NCBI GenBank assembly: GCA_963628035.1
Contig: CAVGED010000046.1
Coordinates: forward strand, 46,735-110,734
From: 14-2 sp963628035
GTDB taxonomy: Bacteria > Bacillota > Clostridia > Lachnospirales > Lachnospiraceae
DNA length: 64,000 nt
Direction: 5' to 3'
The notes under the pieces were generated by a model. The model did not search any database, was not told where the DNA came from, and saw only the letters and a list, made by a program, of their open reading frames with translations. Shown piece after piece: positions 26,859-36,418 of the stretch. The position numbers and the translations under genes were made by a program. Position 1 is the stretch's first letter. Each line of letters opens with the position of its first letter.

Positions 26859-29800
26859 TTATTTTACCTTCCGCCAATTTGAAAGTTTAAGGTATGGCTC
26901 AATCCTCTTTTCTGTACGCTTTAACTCTGCTGCATAATTCCTTGTATACCCAAATAAAGTAAAATCAATCGAATTATCGACATTCTCGGATGAAATTGCC
27001 ATTTTTATGTTTTCCTTTGGAATATAAATACCTAACATAGAACCCATATTTTCTGCACAATCCGGCAGATATATAAACTGGTTCTTATATAAAACATTTT
27101 CAAACCATACACCGACTTTTACATCATTGTTTTTTCCATCTCCATCATTGTCAACATATTCTATACTGATCTTCACATTGAGCATATTGTCGGCCAATTG
27201 TACTCCTGCCACAGCCGGTGTGAATACGCACCATGTTTTATTCTGGAAACTGTCGATCAACAATAATTTTCCATCTCCGTTCGATACAAAGCAAAGACCT
27301 TCCCAGGCGGATGTTTTTCCGCCCAGACGGATCTGAACGCCCCATTCGCTTTCAAAAGTAATGTTTCCGTTGAATAAAACACCATTCAAACTCTTGCCGC
27401 GTTCAGGATCAAAATATCCTCCCTTCGCTGACAGATCCGTATTATTAAACTGATACGTTCCGTCTGCAATCCCAAAACTGGAAAATGAAATTTCTTTTAA
27501 AGAGCTATCCGGGCGAATTGGTGTTCCATAATCTGGTTTCTCGCCGTAAATCACAATCTTATCCTTCTCTTTTAGCGAAATAAGATTGATATTGGTTCCA
27601 AGAAATTTTGTGTCGGAATCATCGTTATTGGCCAGCGCATTTTCCCAGACGTAGGAAGACTTATTGTACTGCACTCCGTTAATAAAGATGTTGATTTTCA
27701 CATCATTGATACCGTCTTCGCTGTCCGCCTCTTCCCACATATCAATGCCTAATTCAAATTCTGTACCATCTGTAAAGCTTGTCAGATTTGCTTTTTTCGG
27801 ACTAAGGGTAGCTAATGTAATATACGGCCAGCCCACCTTCAAATCCATGGCTTGTATCAGCAGCTTTCCGTTTTTCTGCGGAAAAATGCGTACTCCAAGC
27901 GAATTCAAGCCATAATCTCCATAACTTAAATAGTAGTTACTGTCTTCACTTCCGCGTTCAAACGCAATTTTACCACGGAAGGAAGTCCCAACTAAGGTAG
28001 ACAATACTTTGTCGCTGTCCAGCGGACGCGGAATAAATCCATCACCGATAAGATTCTCCGCCACATCTTCCAATGTATAAGAAATCTTTTCTGTGATGCC
28101 AAAATCAGACCATGTAATCGGGATCAGATTCTCCGGGCTTTGTTCCGGATCCAAACCGATTTCCTTATCAACCACCTCGATTTGCACTCTATCATTTTCC
28201 TGCAAGGAGAATAAATTCACGTTCACACCAATAAACCGTTTATCTGCCACGGAATTATTGTACGCACCATCTTCAATCACAAATGCGTTAAACGTGCACT
28301 GCACGCCATTAATAAATACATTGATCTTCAGATCATTTTTTTGGTCTTCCGCATCTACTGCTTCCCACATATCAATGCCCAGTTCAAAGGTTGTACCATC
28401 TGTAAAGCTCGTAAGACCAATGTCCTGAGGCTTAATGTGCGCAACAGTCGGATACGGCCAGCCATTTGCAATATTCATGGCTTGCAGGAGCAAGCTTCCA
28501 TCCGTTTGAGGAATGATCCGAATTCCATGGGAATTCAAATTATTATCACCATAGCAGATAAAACAGTTGCTGTCCGCACTGCCCGGAATAAAAGCAACCT
28601 TACCCCGGAAAGAAGTGCCGATCAATGAGGATAAACCCTTTTTCGCATCCAGTGCAAACGGTACTAATCCATATGCCGCATATGCTGCCGGGACATCTTC
28701 TGTTGTATAGATACTCGTTTCCGTGATACCGAAATCCTCCCATCCAAGCGGTATAAGATCCTCTGGCGAGGCTTCCGGTTGCGGAACAACAATCTTAACC
28801 TTATCTTCTGCTTTATTAATATTAAAGAAATTCAAATTGCTTCCCAAAAACTTTGTTGCAGAATTCGCATTGTTTGCAAGCGCATTTTTCCAGATATAGG
28901 CAGTTCGGTTATATTGTACACCATTGACAAACAGGTTTATTTTAATATTTCCCTCTTCTTCCCAGATATCTATCCCCAGTTCAAACTCGGTACCATCGGT
29001 AAAGCTGGCAAGATCGACAGTGGCCGGATTTAATTCCGCGATCGTAAGATATGGCCACCCGACAGTAAGATCCATTCCCTGTAATAATATGCGGCCATCA
29101 GCTTTCGGTTGAATACGGATTCCCAGAGAATTAAGGCCGTAATCTCCATAGCTGATAAAATATCCACTGTCAGACTGCATGGAAAATGCTATTTTTCCAC
29201 GGAATGACGTTCCAACAAGTGAAGTGATCGTACTGGATGGTACATGCGCAATCACTCCATTTGCAGGGGTATCTGCTGCCGTGTATTCTACTGTTTGCGT
29301 AAATCCAAAATCACTCCATCCGATTTGTGTCAGTCCTTCCGGGCTTATCTCTATGGGAGCTTCTGAAATACTTTCCACATAGAAGCTGTTTCCGGGGCCT
29401 CCCGCGTACACGCCTATCTTGTTCGTCATCTTGCTTCCAAATCCTGTGATCGTCATGCTCTTTTCTTCACTGCCATTCACAGAAGCAATGATTTTTACGT
29501 CCGCACCATTATTGATTTTTTCAAATCCAATTTTGAAGCTGATCGTATCTGTCAAAAGACTACTGATTCCTATATCAGCTGCAGGAAACATCATGGTCGG
29601 CCAGTTGCCATCGAAATTGCTGTATATCAACACGTTAGTGCCATCCTGCTTGACCAGAATACCGTTATTGTGATTCGGTGCTGACGCAACGGTATCTGAA
29701 GTTGCCAGGGAGAGCATCCCTGCCTGCATAAATCGTACCTTGAAGCTTATGACCTTTTTGTCAAGAGAACCGCTGCCCAGTTCATGAATGGAGTTGAAAA

Positions 29801-29984
29801 ACCAGTTCGTTCCGGTGACCATCCCATCCTGAATACCGAAATCAGATAATGTTATGTTCTCGAAACCATCAAATGCATCCGATGCCTGGACGTTCATTTT
29901 CGGTATAATTACAAAAGATGTCACAACGAGTACAACAACACACATAAGAGCAACTATTTTCTTGAGTTCCTGTTTCATCTTCAC
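26859..29984 (-). CDS. Large secreted protein of five repeated 'DFGI' beta domains
   Basis: 1041 residues. A signal peptide (1 to about 35, NVQAS) leads to domain A (41-205), three B domains (219-400, 412-605, 620-813) and domain C (830-995). Each domain begins with a strand containing DFG or SFG (LSDFGIQDG, GWSDFGFT, GWEDFGIT, TWSDFGIT, FSSFGIADG). B domains share GTSFRGK, GIRI..P, WPY and FTDGTEFELGIDMWE; domain C has a DNDGDGKNND loop that may bind Ca2+. No catalytic motif or anchor is seen; a charged tail ends the protein. A glycan-binding role is likely from context. A GTG at 29984 follows GGAGG; ATG 29978 is an alternative. Confidence 0.75.
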   Translation of the reverse strand: MKMKQELKKIVALMCVVVLVVTSFVIIPKMNVQASDAFDGFENITLSDFGIQDGMVTGTNWFFNSIHELGSGSLDKKVISFKVRFMQAGMLSLATSDTVASAPNHNNGILVKQDGTNVLIYSNFDGNWPTMMFPAADIGISSLLTDTISFKIGFEKINNGADVKIIASVNGSEEKSMTITGFGSKMTNKIGVYAGGPGNSFYVESISEAPIEISPEGLTQIGWSDFGFTQTVEYTAADTPANGVIAHVPSSTITSLVGTSFRGKIAFSMQSDSGYFISYGDYGLNSLGIRIQPKADGRILLQGMDLTVGWPYLTIAELNPATVDLASFTDGTEFELGIDIWEEEGNIKINLFVNGVQYNRTAYIWKNALANNANSATKFLGSNLNFFNINKAEDKVKIVVPQPEASPEDLIPLGWEDFGITETSIYTTEDVPAAYAAYGLVPFALDAKKGLSSLIGTSFRGKVAFIPGSADSNCFICYGDNNLNSHGIRIIPQTDGSLLLQAMNIANGWPYPTVAHIKPQDIGLTSFTDGTTFELGIDMWEAVDAEDQKNDLKINVFINGVQCTFNAFVIEDGAYNNSVADKRFIGVNVNLFSLQENDRVQIEVVDKEIGLDPEQSPENLIPITWSDFGITEKISYTLEDVAENLIGDGFIPRPLDSDKVLSTLVGTSFRGKIAFERGSEDSNYYLSYGDYGLNSLGVRIFPQKNGKLLIQAMDLKVGWPYITLATLSPKKANLTSFTDGTEFELGIDMWEEADSEDGINDVKINIFINGVQYNKSSYVWENALANNDDSDTKFLGTNINLISLKEKDKIVIYGEKPDYGTPIRPDSSLKEISFSSFGIADGTYQFNNTDLSAKGGYFDPERGKSLNGVLFNGNITFESEWGVQIRLGGKTSAWEGLCFVSNGDGKLLLIDSFQNKTWCVFTPAVAGVQLADNMLNVKISIEYVDNDGDGKNNDVKVGVWFENVLYKNQFIYLPDCAENMGSMLGIYIPKENIKMAISSENVDNSIDFTLFGYTRNYAAELKRTEKRIEPYLKLSNWRKVK

Positions 29985-30022
29985 ACCTGTTTACCTCCGT
30001 TCTTCTTATTCCAGATTCGCTG

Positions 30023-33000
30023 TCATTCATCAAAAACAACCAGTACGGCTTCTCCTCGTTCTATGCCAAGTGACAAACTGTCGGCAACTGTGTTCTGGTT
30101 ACTGCCATAGCGATTAATTGCTGTATAGGTATGTGTACCATCTATAGCTAAGGTTATTGTTTGCGTAGACGTTACATCATAATTCACAATATAAATCGCT
30201 GTCTTTCCATGATAATCGAAACACCCCGCAATCGCGCCGTATGCCGTTCCTGTAGTAGATATGCCAGTCACAAAATCATATTTTGAAAGAACCGGCATGC
30301 CATATGCTTCGGCTGCTTCCATATTGGATTTTGCATAACCGTATGATGTTACCAAAAGTCCCTCGTTTGCACTATGCATCAATACATGATCTACATTACG
30401 AATCTGAGTATTCATATCCTTTGCATAGTCATACCAGTCGTTTGTCTCTCCGTTTGCACCGATCAAACCATTTCTTTTGTAATCTGCTGTCCCTCCATCT
30501 GTCAATTCCCAGCCTGGGGGCTGTATCAATGGAAAATACTGAATCCCCTTTGCTCCAAAGGCCAATTCAACGTTAACCTGCCACTTAAACTGACCTGCAG
30601 TAGGGCTATCGTTCCTTGTTGATTCTGCAGTGTATCCCCAATAATCCCCGGCACCAACCATTGTCCAGAATGGAATATCGTTCTCATTCGCAATATTACG
30701 AACAATTGCCAAATTCTTAAAATAACGAAGAGGATCCGTAATCTCATTGTCTTCTGTCAAATTCGCTCCTGTAATTACATTCCGATTCCATTCAAACGGA
30801 TAATGATCATAAGAAAGATACTTCGGATTGTACTCCCGGCAATATTTATTCAGATATTCCTGATACACGATTTCATAGGTTCTGCTTGTATCTCCATTCA
30901 TTTTCTCATGCAGCGGTAACAGATTCACATATGCAGATAGATTTGAGAACTTGTTCACTTTGCTTGAAATTGCACGAAAATTGTCCATATACTTAACATC
31001 TGTATCGTTTCTCTGATCACCATAACTGTCGGAACTTGGTTCATCTATAATACTCAGACCGGCAAAGGACTTATATTGGCTATAATCCTTTAAATAATTC
31101 GCCAGATTGTTGTTGTCCAGTGCCGTTTTACTGTCACGAATCCTTCCATCTGTCACCAGGACAGAAAGATTGTGTTTTTCTGCCAATTTTAGATTTTCAA
31201 TTACATTCTCACTTTGTGTATCACTATAGTTATAAACATCCTGTAAGCTTGTTATAAAGTTGATACCACAATCTGCAATCGTCTGATAGACCTGCTCACT
31301 GATCAAACTGTCATAAGGTCCGGCAAACCCACCTATGGGCATTGTGTTTTTATCCATGTTTCCTATAGAGTAGGCAGCTACTGGGGCACTCACCTGCCCC
31401 AGTAACATTCTACGCATGCTTACGCTATCCAGCGCAGCTACTTTTGCTATCTTCGACATTCGTATCTGTCCGCTCTCTACCTTCTTGGCTGCCACAAGAT
31501 CCCGACAGTCAACAACTCCATCCGCATGGGCATCTCCGGAAATGTAACATACAACATCTTCTGCATAGATATCGGTATCTGTTTTATATAGAACATGGTA
31601 CTCGCCAATTTCTGTAAGTGCTGTTCCGTTGGTTTTGACTGTATCATTCACGTAAATATCGGTACCGGAAAGCAAATAGCCTGATTCATTTTCAGTTATT
31701 TCACATGTTTTTAATGCAGACAGCTCCAAGTCCATTGCATCGTTTGCTCCATGAACGATAAGATTCGCATTATTGCCCAAATAATTCTTTGTTGCAGCGT
31801 TTGTCCACGTATATGGCACTGCATTATACTGTGTTCCATTAAAAAACAGATTCATTTTCACATCGTTTTCATCTGCCCATAGATCGATTCCAAGTTCGAA
31901 TTGTGTATCTTTAAAGCTTGATACTCCCGCACGCGTCGGCGCTATTGATGCAACGGTAGTTACGCTAGCCACATCATCTTCCATCCCAATTCCCTGAATC
32001 AACAGATTACTGTTCTCCAGGGTAATACGCAGCCCATCCCATGCTGTTCCATGCGCACCGTAAACAATAAAGTAATAATCTGTGTCCCCCGGCGTATCAG
32101 TACGAGTTAGTTTTACAATTCCACGAAAAGAAGTTCCAAGCAACGAATCCATTTGATTTGCATACAGATAATGTGAACCGTCTGCCACATCTTCATTGCC
32201 TTGTGTAAAGGAGGTTCCCTGATCAGTAACTCCAAAATCCGTCCATCCGATTTTTGTCAGTCCATCCGGACTCTTTTCTATGGGAGTTTCTGAAATACTT
32301 TCCACATAGAAACTGTTTCCGGGGCCTCCCGCATACACACCTATCTTGTTAGTCATCGTGCTCCCGAATCCAGTAATTGTCATGCTCTGTGCTGCACTGC
32401 CATTCACGGAAGCAATGACTTTTACATCCGCACCATCATTGATTTTTTCAAATCCAATTTTGAAGCTGATCGTATCTGTCAAAAGATTACTGATTCCTAT
32501 ATCAGCTGCAGGAAACGTCATGGTCGGCCAGTTGCCATCAAAATTGCTGTATATCAACACATTGGTGCCATCCTGCTTGACCAGAATACCGTTATTGTGA
32601 TTTGGTGCAGAATCTACGGTATCTGTGGTCGCCAGGGATAGCATTCCTGCCTGCATGAATCGTATCTTGAAGTTAAGGCTTTTTTTGTCAAGAGAACCAC
32701 TACCCAGTTCATAAATTGAGCTGTAATTCCAGTCGGTACCTGTAATCATCCCATCTTGAATACCGAAATCTGATAATGTTATGTCCTCAAAATCATCAAT
32801 TGTATCGCTTTCCAAATAGAAGCTGTTTCCTGGTCCTCCTGCATATACACCTATCTTGTTTGTCATCGTGCTTCCGAATCCAATGATTGTCATACTCTTC
32901 GCTGCACTGCCATTCACGGAAGCAATGACTTTTACGTCCGCACCATCATTGATTTTTTCAAATCCAATTTTGAAGCTGATCGTATCTGTCAAAAGATTAC

Positions 33001-33421
33001 TGATTCCTATATCAGCTGCAGGAAACGTCATGGTCGGCCAGTTGCCATCAAAATTGCTGTATATCAACACATTGGTGCCATCCTGCTTGACCAGAATACC
33101 GTTATTGTGATTTGGTGCAGAATCTACGGTATCTGTGGTCGCCAGGGATAGCATTCCTGCCTGCATGAATCGTATCTTGAAGTTAATGCTTTTTTTGTCA
33201 AGAGAACTACTACCCAGTTCATGAATAGAGTTGTAATTCCAGTCAGTTCCTGTGACCATCCCATCTTGAATGCCGAAATCCGATAATGTTACGTCCTCGA
33301 AGCCATCAAATGCATCGCTTGCTTTCGCTTCCATTCTGGGTATAACGGTAAGCGAGGTTACTAATAACGCGATTGCACACATCAGCGCTATGAATCCTTT
33401 TTTTCTGCATTTTGCCTTCAT
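30023..33421 (-). CDS. Secreted modular protein: DFGI domains, dockerin-like segment and GH-like barrel
   Basis: 1132 residues from ATG 33421 (GGAGGG 8 bases upstream). Signal peptide about 1-34; two almost identical A-type domains (41-205, 211-376); one B-type domain (386-570); a dockerin-like segment (628-676) with GDAHADGVVDCRDL and a closing RRMLLG; and a C-terminal GH-like barrel (695-1132) with SIIDEPSS (Glu794), KYLSYDHYPF, FWTMVGAGDYW and GAKGIQYFPLIQP. It is the only secreted protein here joining the repeat domains with a putative enzyme. There is no LPXTG or other anchor. It probably binds and cuts the extracellular polymer. The two A domains are a recent 510-bp duplication. Confidence 0.75.
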   Translation of the reverse strand: MKAKCRKKGFIALMCAIALLVTSLTVIPRMEAKASDAFDGFEDVTLSDFGIQDGMVTGTDWNYNSIHELGSSSLDKKSINFKIRFMQAGMLSLATTDTVDSAPNHNNGILVKQDGTNVLIYSNFDGNWPTMTFPAADIGISNLLTDTISFKIGFEKINDGADVKVIASVNGSAAKSMTIIGFGSTMTNKIGVYAGGPGNSFYLESDTIDDFEDITLSDFGIQDGMITGTDWNYSSIYELGSGSLDKKSLNFKIRFMQAGMLSLATTDTVDSAPNHNNGILVKQDGTNVLIYSNFDGNWPTMTFPAADIGISNLLTDTISFKIGFEKINDGADVKVIASVNGSAAQSMTITGFGSTMTNKIGVYAGGPGNSFYVESISETPIEKSPDGLTKIGWTDFGVTDQGTSFTQGNEDVADGSHYLYANQMDSLLGTSFRGIVKLTRTDTPGDTDYYFIVYGAHGTAWDGLRITLENSNLLIQGIGMEDDVASVTTVASIAPTRAGVSSFKDTQFELGIDLWADENDVKMNLFFNGTQYNAVPYTWTNAATKNYLGNNANLIVHGANDAMDLELSALKTCEITENESGYLLSGTDIYVNDTVKTNGTALTEIGEYHVLYKTDTDIYAEDVVCYISGDAHADGVVDCRDLVAAKKVESGQIRMSKIAKVAALDSVSMRRMLLGQVSAPVAAYSIGNMDKNTMPIGGFAGPYDSLISEQVYQTIADCGINFITSLQDVYNYSDTQSENVIENLKLAEKHNLSVLVTDGRIRDSKTALDNNNLANYLKDYSQYKSFAGLSIIDEPSSDSYGDQRNDTDVKYMDNFRAISSKVNKFSNLSAYVNLLPLHEKMNGDTSRTYEIVYQEYLNKYCREYNPKYLSYDHYPFEWNRNVITGANLTEDNEITDPLRYFKNLAIVRNIANENDIPFWTMVGAGDYWGYTAESTRNDSPTAGQFKWQVNVELAFGAKGIQYFPLIQPPGWELTDGGTADYKRNGLIGANGETNDWYDYAKDMNTQIRNVDHVLMHSANEGLLVTSYGYAKSNMEAAEAYGMPVLSKYDFVTGISTTGTAYGAIAGCFDYHGKTAIYIVNYDVTSTQTITLAIDGTHTYTAINRYGSNQNTVADSLSLGIERGEAVLVVFDE
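32297..33301 (-). repeat. Tandem 510-bp in-gene duplication, with a third copy at 29370-29864
   Basis: Copies 32807-33301 and 32297-32791 are offset by exactly 510 bp and agree over long runs, including about 285 bp with a single difference (32400-32685 against 32910-33195). A more diverged copy lies in the neighbouring gene at 29370-29864. Such identity within one gene indicates recent duplication or gene conversion. Confidence 0.9.
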
Positions 33422-33446
33422 ATTCATTTCCCTCCATTTCTTCCAA

Positions 33447-34868
33447 CTATTCAAACACGATCAGACTACCTTCCCCTGCCTGCATGTTCAACTTTATTCC
33501 ATTGCCGCTATAATAGTTTTTCTCTGCATTCTGTATAACAAAGACTTTACATTCATCCTGGAAATCTAATTGAATCTCCTGTGCATACTCCATGTCATAA
33601 TTAACAACATAAAGCGCTGTCTTTCCCTGATAATTGAAACAGCCTATCAAGGCATCTCCAGTCACTTTCTTCAGTTCACGCCAGGTGGTACCTTCTATCA
33701 CACAGGAAGACTTTTTATTATCCCTGACTGCCTGCTCTCCGGAAAGAAGCACTCCTTTGCTGACAGAATTCATAAGTACTTCATCTACTGCTGCAATCTG
33801 TTTGTTAATGTTCTGTGCATAATAATACCAGCGATTTTTATTTCCGGCCGCCCCAATGAGACCATTTCTTTCAAAATCCCATTCTTTACTTTTGGCATAG
33901 GCAAAATGTCTCGGTTGGATCAACGGGAAATACTGAATACCCTTTGCTCCATAAGCAAGGCATGTATTCACATTCCAATCGAACTGTGCTTCATTCGGAT
34001 AATATGATTCTGTATCGAACCTCTCCTCCGCATCATTCCAACTGCCTCCTGCCTGTATAAAGGTCCAGAATGGAATGTGATATTTGTCTGCTTTTTCCCG
34101 TACTACCGACATGTTATAAAAATAATCTTCTACCGTAGGTTTTTCATCAAAAACATAGTAATCATAAGAAAGATATTTCACATTACATGTGGAAAGAAAG
34201 GTCTCTAAATATTCCGGATATACCGATGTATCCTCGGTAATATAGGTGGGAAACAAATTGTTATATGCCACAACACCGATCTCTGCTAACATTTGATAGA
34301 TTGGTGCATATACCTCAATATCACTGGCCGCATTATAGTAATCAAACTTCGAGAAACTCGGCTCATCCACCACATGGAGACCACAGAAGGCAGGATGATT
34401 GGCATAGTTATTCATCCTTTCTGCAATTTCATCTATGGTAAGCATTTTTTCCCCCAGCTTTTGACTGATACCATCATCAAAAACAAACATACCGATCCCA
34501 TACTTTTCGCCCAAATCCAGCATTTTCATTGTCTGGGTCGGGATAACACCATAATACGTCTGATTATATGTAACCATATTTACACCGGCATCCACCAAAT
34601 CCTGGAAATACTTATCATTTAACATATCCGGAAAAGAATATCCATCTTTACAATAGAGATTCGCGGTTGGTCCCACGAAACCTGCAATCGGCATAACATC
34701 CCTTCCACCGATAATATCAAAGGAAAGTGCGTCTGCTTCTTCTACCTCCATAGGCTCTACTACGCTCTTTTCCGCTTGATTCCCACTGGAAGAACATCCC
34801 GTAATTGCGGCACACAATATAGGAACTGCAAGGCACACACATAAAATGCGAATTAACTTATTTTTCAT
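33447..34868 (-). CDS. Glycoside-hydrolase-like lipoprotein
   Basis: 473 residues from ATG 34868 (a GTG just before is possible). A signal with lipobox AITGC gives lipidated Cys25. The barrel starts with MPIAGFVGP and contains GLHVVDEPS with Glu169, then NLFPTYI, KYLSYDYYVF, FWTFIQAGG and GAKGIQYFPLIQP, all shared with the C-terminal domain of the 1132-residue protein. The end has CFNYQGKTALYVVNYD, a small beta domain. It would act on the outer face of the membrane near the ABC importer, cutting long chains into importable pieces. It overlaps the preceding gene by 11 bp. Family number not assigned. Confidence 0.7.
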   Translation of the reverse strand: MKNKLIRILCVCLAVPILCAAITGCSSSGNQAEKSVVEPMEVEEADALSFDIIGGRDVMPIAGFVGPTANLYCKDGYSFPDMLNDKYFQDLVDAGVNMVTYNQTYYGVIPTQTMKMLDLGEKYGIGMFVFDDGISQKLGEKMLTIDEIAERMNNYANHPAFCGLHVVDEPSFSKFDYYNAASDIEVYAPIYQMLAEIGVVAYNNLFPTYITEDTSVYPEYLETFLSTCNVKYLSYDYYVFDEKPTVEDYFYNMSVVREKADKYHIPFWTFIQAGGSWNDAEERFDTESYYPNEAQFDWNVNTCLAYGAKGIQYFPLIQPRHFAYAKSKEWDFERNGLIGAAGNKNRWYYYAQNINKQIAAVDEVLMNSVSKGVLLSGEQAVRDNKKSSCVIEGTTWRELKKVTGDALIGCFNYQGKTALYVVNYDMEYAQEIQLDFQDECKVFVIQNAEKNYYSGNGIKLNMQAGEGSLIVFE

Positions 34869-36402
34869 CACGGGACATCTCCTTTCTGTTTTTGTACCTT
34901 TTCACAACCAGCGTGATCGCGATCCACAGTATAGAAGTAGCTGCTGCACATGGAATCAGAATGTACCACTGAAAATTACTCTGATCCCTATACACCACTT
35001 TTCCATGCTCATAACTATAATCTGCCGGAACCTCTACATTCGTCCGCACCACTTCAGTTTCTATCAGATTCGGATCCTCATCTAAGTTCTTAATCACCAG
35101 ATTGTCAATAGCAAAGTTATTCGGCTCACAGCCCCAAATGTGAATGTACCCGGTAGGTGTATTCCCATACGGTAATTCATAGGATGCAACTGTCTCGTAT
35201 TCACTCTCTTCCATCCACTTGACTGCCACATCCAAATGAGCATCAACCAGTTTGATTTTGACTGAAAAACCGCGTGTTTCTTCCTCTGCGAAAAAGTCAT
35301 ACTTTGTATTTGCGAGATCTGCCAAAATGTGATTTTCGCCACGGAGGGACTGTACCTGTGAGCTATTTGTAAAATAAATCATATCCGGTGCGTCTACATA
35401 CACCCAGCCAATCTGCTCGATGGCTTCATCGCCATAAGTCACGCCTATCCATCCGCTTTTGGGAGTTTGGATATTTCCTTCCTCATCAATAACATCCTTT
35501 CGCTGCCAATAAGGAATATCAAAACTGATTTCGAAATTGGAGTACTGATATTTCGTCGATATGTAGGATATCCCGGAATTCCTATGCATAAGCACGTAAT
35601 CATCATTATATTTTTCTACACTGATGCTCAGTGGAAAATATTTGTAGGGTGCATACATGATATTTGTCAATAACGCCTTATTATATCCGCCATCATCAAA
35701 ATGCTCTTCTACATTACAATTCTCCGGTCTGTCATAACTATATACGCCAATACGCACATCAGACACCACTACATGACATTTTCCGGTTTGCAAGAAACCC
35801 AATCTTCCAGCTCCTGTGACAGGAATCTCTCCGTCAAAAATCTTTTTGCCGTTAAGTTTGACCGTATATTGCTGCTTTGTTGTAAGAAGCAATTCCACAT
35901 GAATACTGTCTCCCTCAGAAACACCGAGAGAAACCGGTTCAAGCAATTGTACTGCTTCCCCTTCCGTTTCGTAAGCGCGTACCTCTGCCTGTATATCTCC
36001 GTTCTTTGAGAGAACAATTTCCACATTTCCTTCGTTTCCAATAGTTCCCTCTATACTGGACAAACCACAGGCAAGAACAAATTCTTCCCCTGCCGGAAGC
36101 TTTTGGATCTGCATCCTGTAATCTGCATCAAACATGTTCGTCAGCATTTTATTTACTTTCACAGCCGCTTTTGTAATCAGTTTTGTATCACCGGTGCTTG
36201 TTTCCGGAAACACCAGCCTGCTATTTTCAGAATAGACATCCCCTTCCGGATTGTTCCAGTCTGCATTGCTGATGCTGTCTTGAAAACTTGTGCTGTCTAA
36301 TGTTTTATAACTGGCTCCGGCTAATGCCGTGATAGGAAAAAAACATGCAGCAGCCAATGTTGCTGAAATCAGGATTGCTGTTACGTTTCTTCTTTTCCTC
36401 AT
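34858..36402 (-). CDS. Membrane-anchored surface protein with two concanavalin-like beta domains
   Basis: 514 residues from ATG 36402, with GGAGGG 6 bases upstream; an in-frame start 90 bp earlier would lie inside the solute-binding protein gene. Signal peptide 1 to about 28 (ITALAGA). Two beta-sandwich domains follow (about 30-225 and 235-450); phrases such as HVELLLTTKQQYTVKLNGKK and AGRLGFLQTGKCHVVVSDVRIG are typical of DUF1080/LamG-like glycan-binding folds. One transmembrane helix (about 480-501) and a basic tail end the protein. It follows the solute-binding protein gene by 16 bp and may hand glycans to it (inference). Confidence 0.72.
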   Translation of the reverse strand: MRKRRNVTAILISATLAAACFFPITALAGASYKTLDSTSFQDSISNADWNNPEGDVYSENSRLVFPETSTGDTKLITKAAVKVNKMLTNMFDADYRMQIQKLPAGEEFVLACGLSSIEGTIGNEGNVEIVLSKNGDIQAEVRAYETEGEAVQLLEPVSLGVSEGDSIHVELLLTTKQQYTVKLNGKKIFDGEIPVTGAGRLGFLQTGKCHVVVSDVRIGVYSYDRPENCNVEEHFDDGGYNKALLTNIMYAPYKYFPLSISVEKYNDDYVLMHRNSGISYISTKYQYSNFEISFDIPYWQRKDVIDEEGNIQTPKSGWIGVTYGDEAIEQIGWVYVDAPDMIYFTNSSQVQSLRGENHILADLANTKYDFFAEEETRGFSVKIKLVDAHLDVAVKWMEESEYETVASYELPYGNTPTGYIHIWGCEPNNFAIDNLVIKNLDEDPNLIETEVVRTNVEVPADYSYEHGKVVYRDQSNFQWYILIPCAAATSILWIAITLVVKRYKNRKEMSRDEK

Positions 36403-36418
36403 TATGATCCCTCCAGAT

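Noticed and set aside
30023..33421. Cellulosome component
   Set aside because: The dockerin-like segment is internal and degenerate, and no cohesin or scaffoldin gene is in the window.
33421..33454. Earlier start of the 1132-residue secreted protein
   Set aside because: It would overlap the preceding gene, and the ribosome site GGAGGG lies after it. ATG 33421 gives a proper signal peptide.
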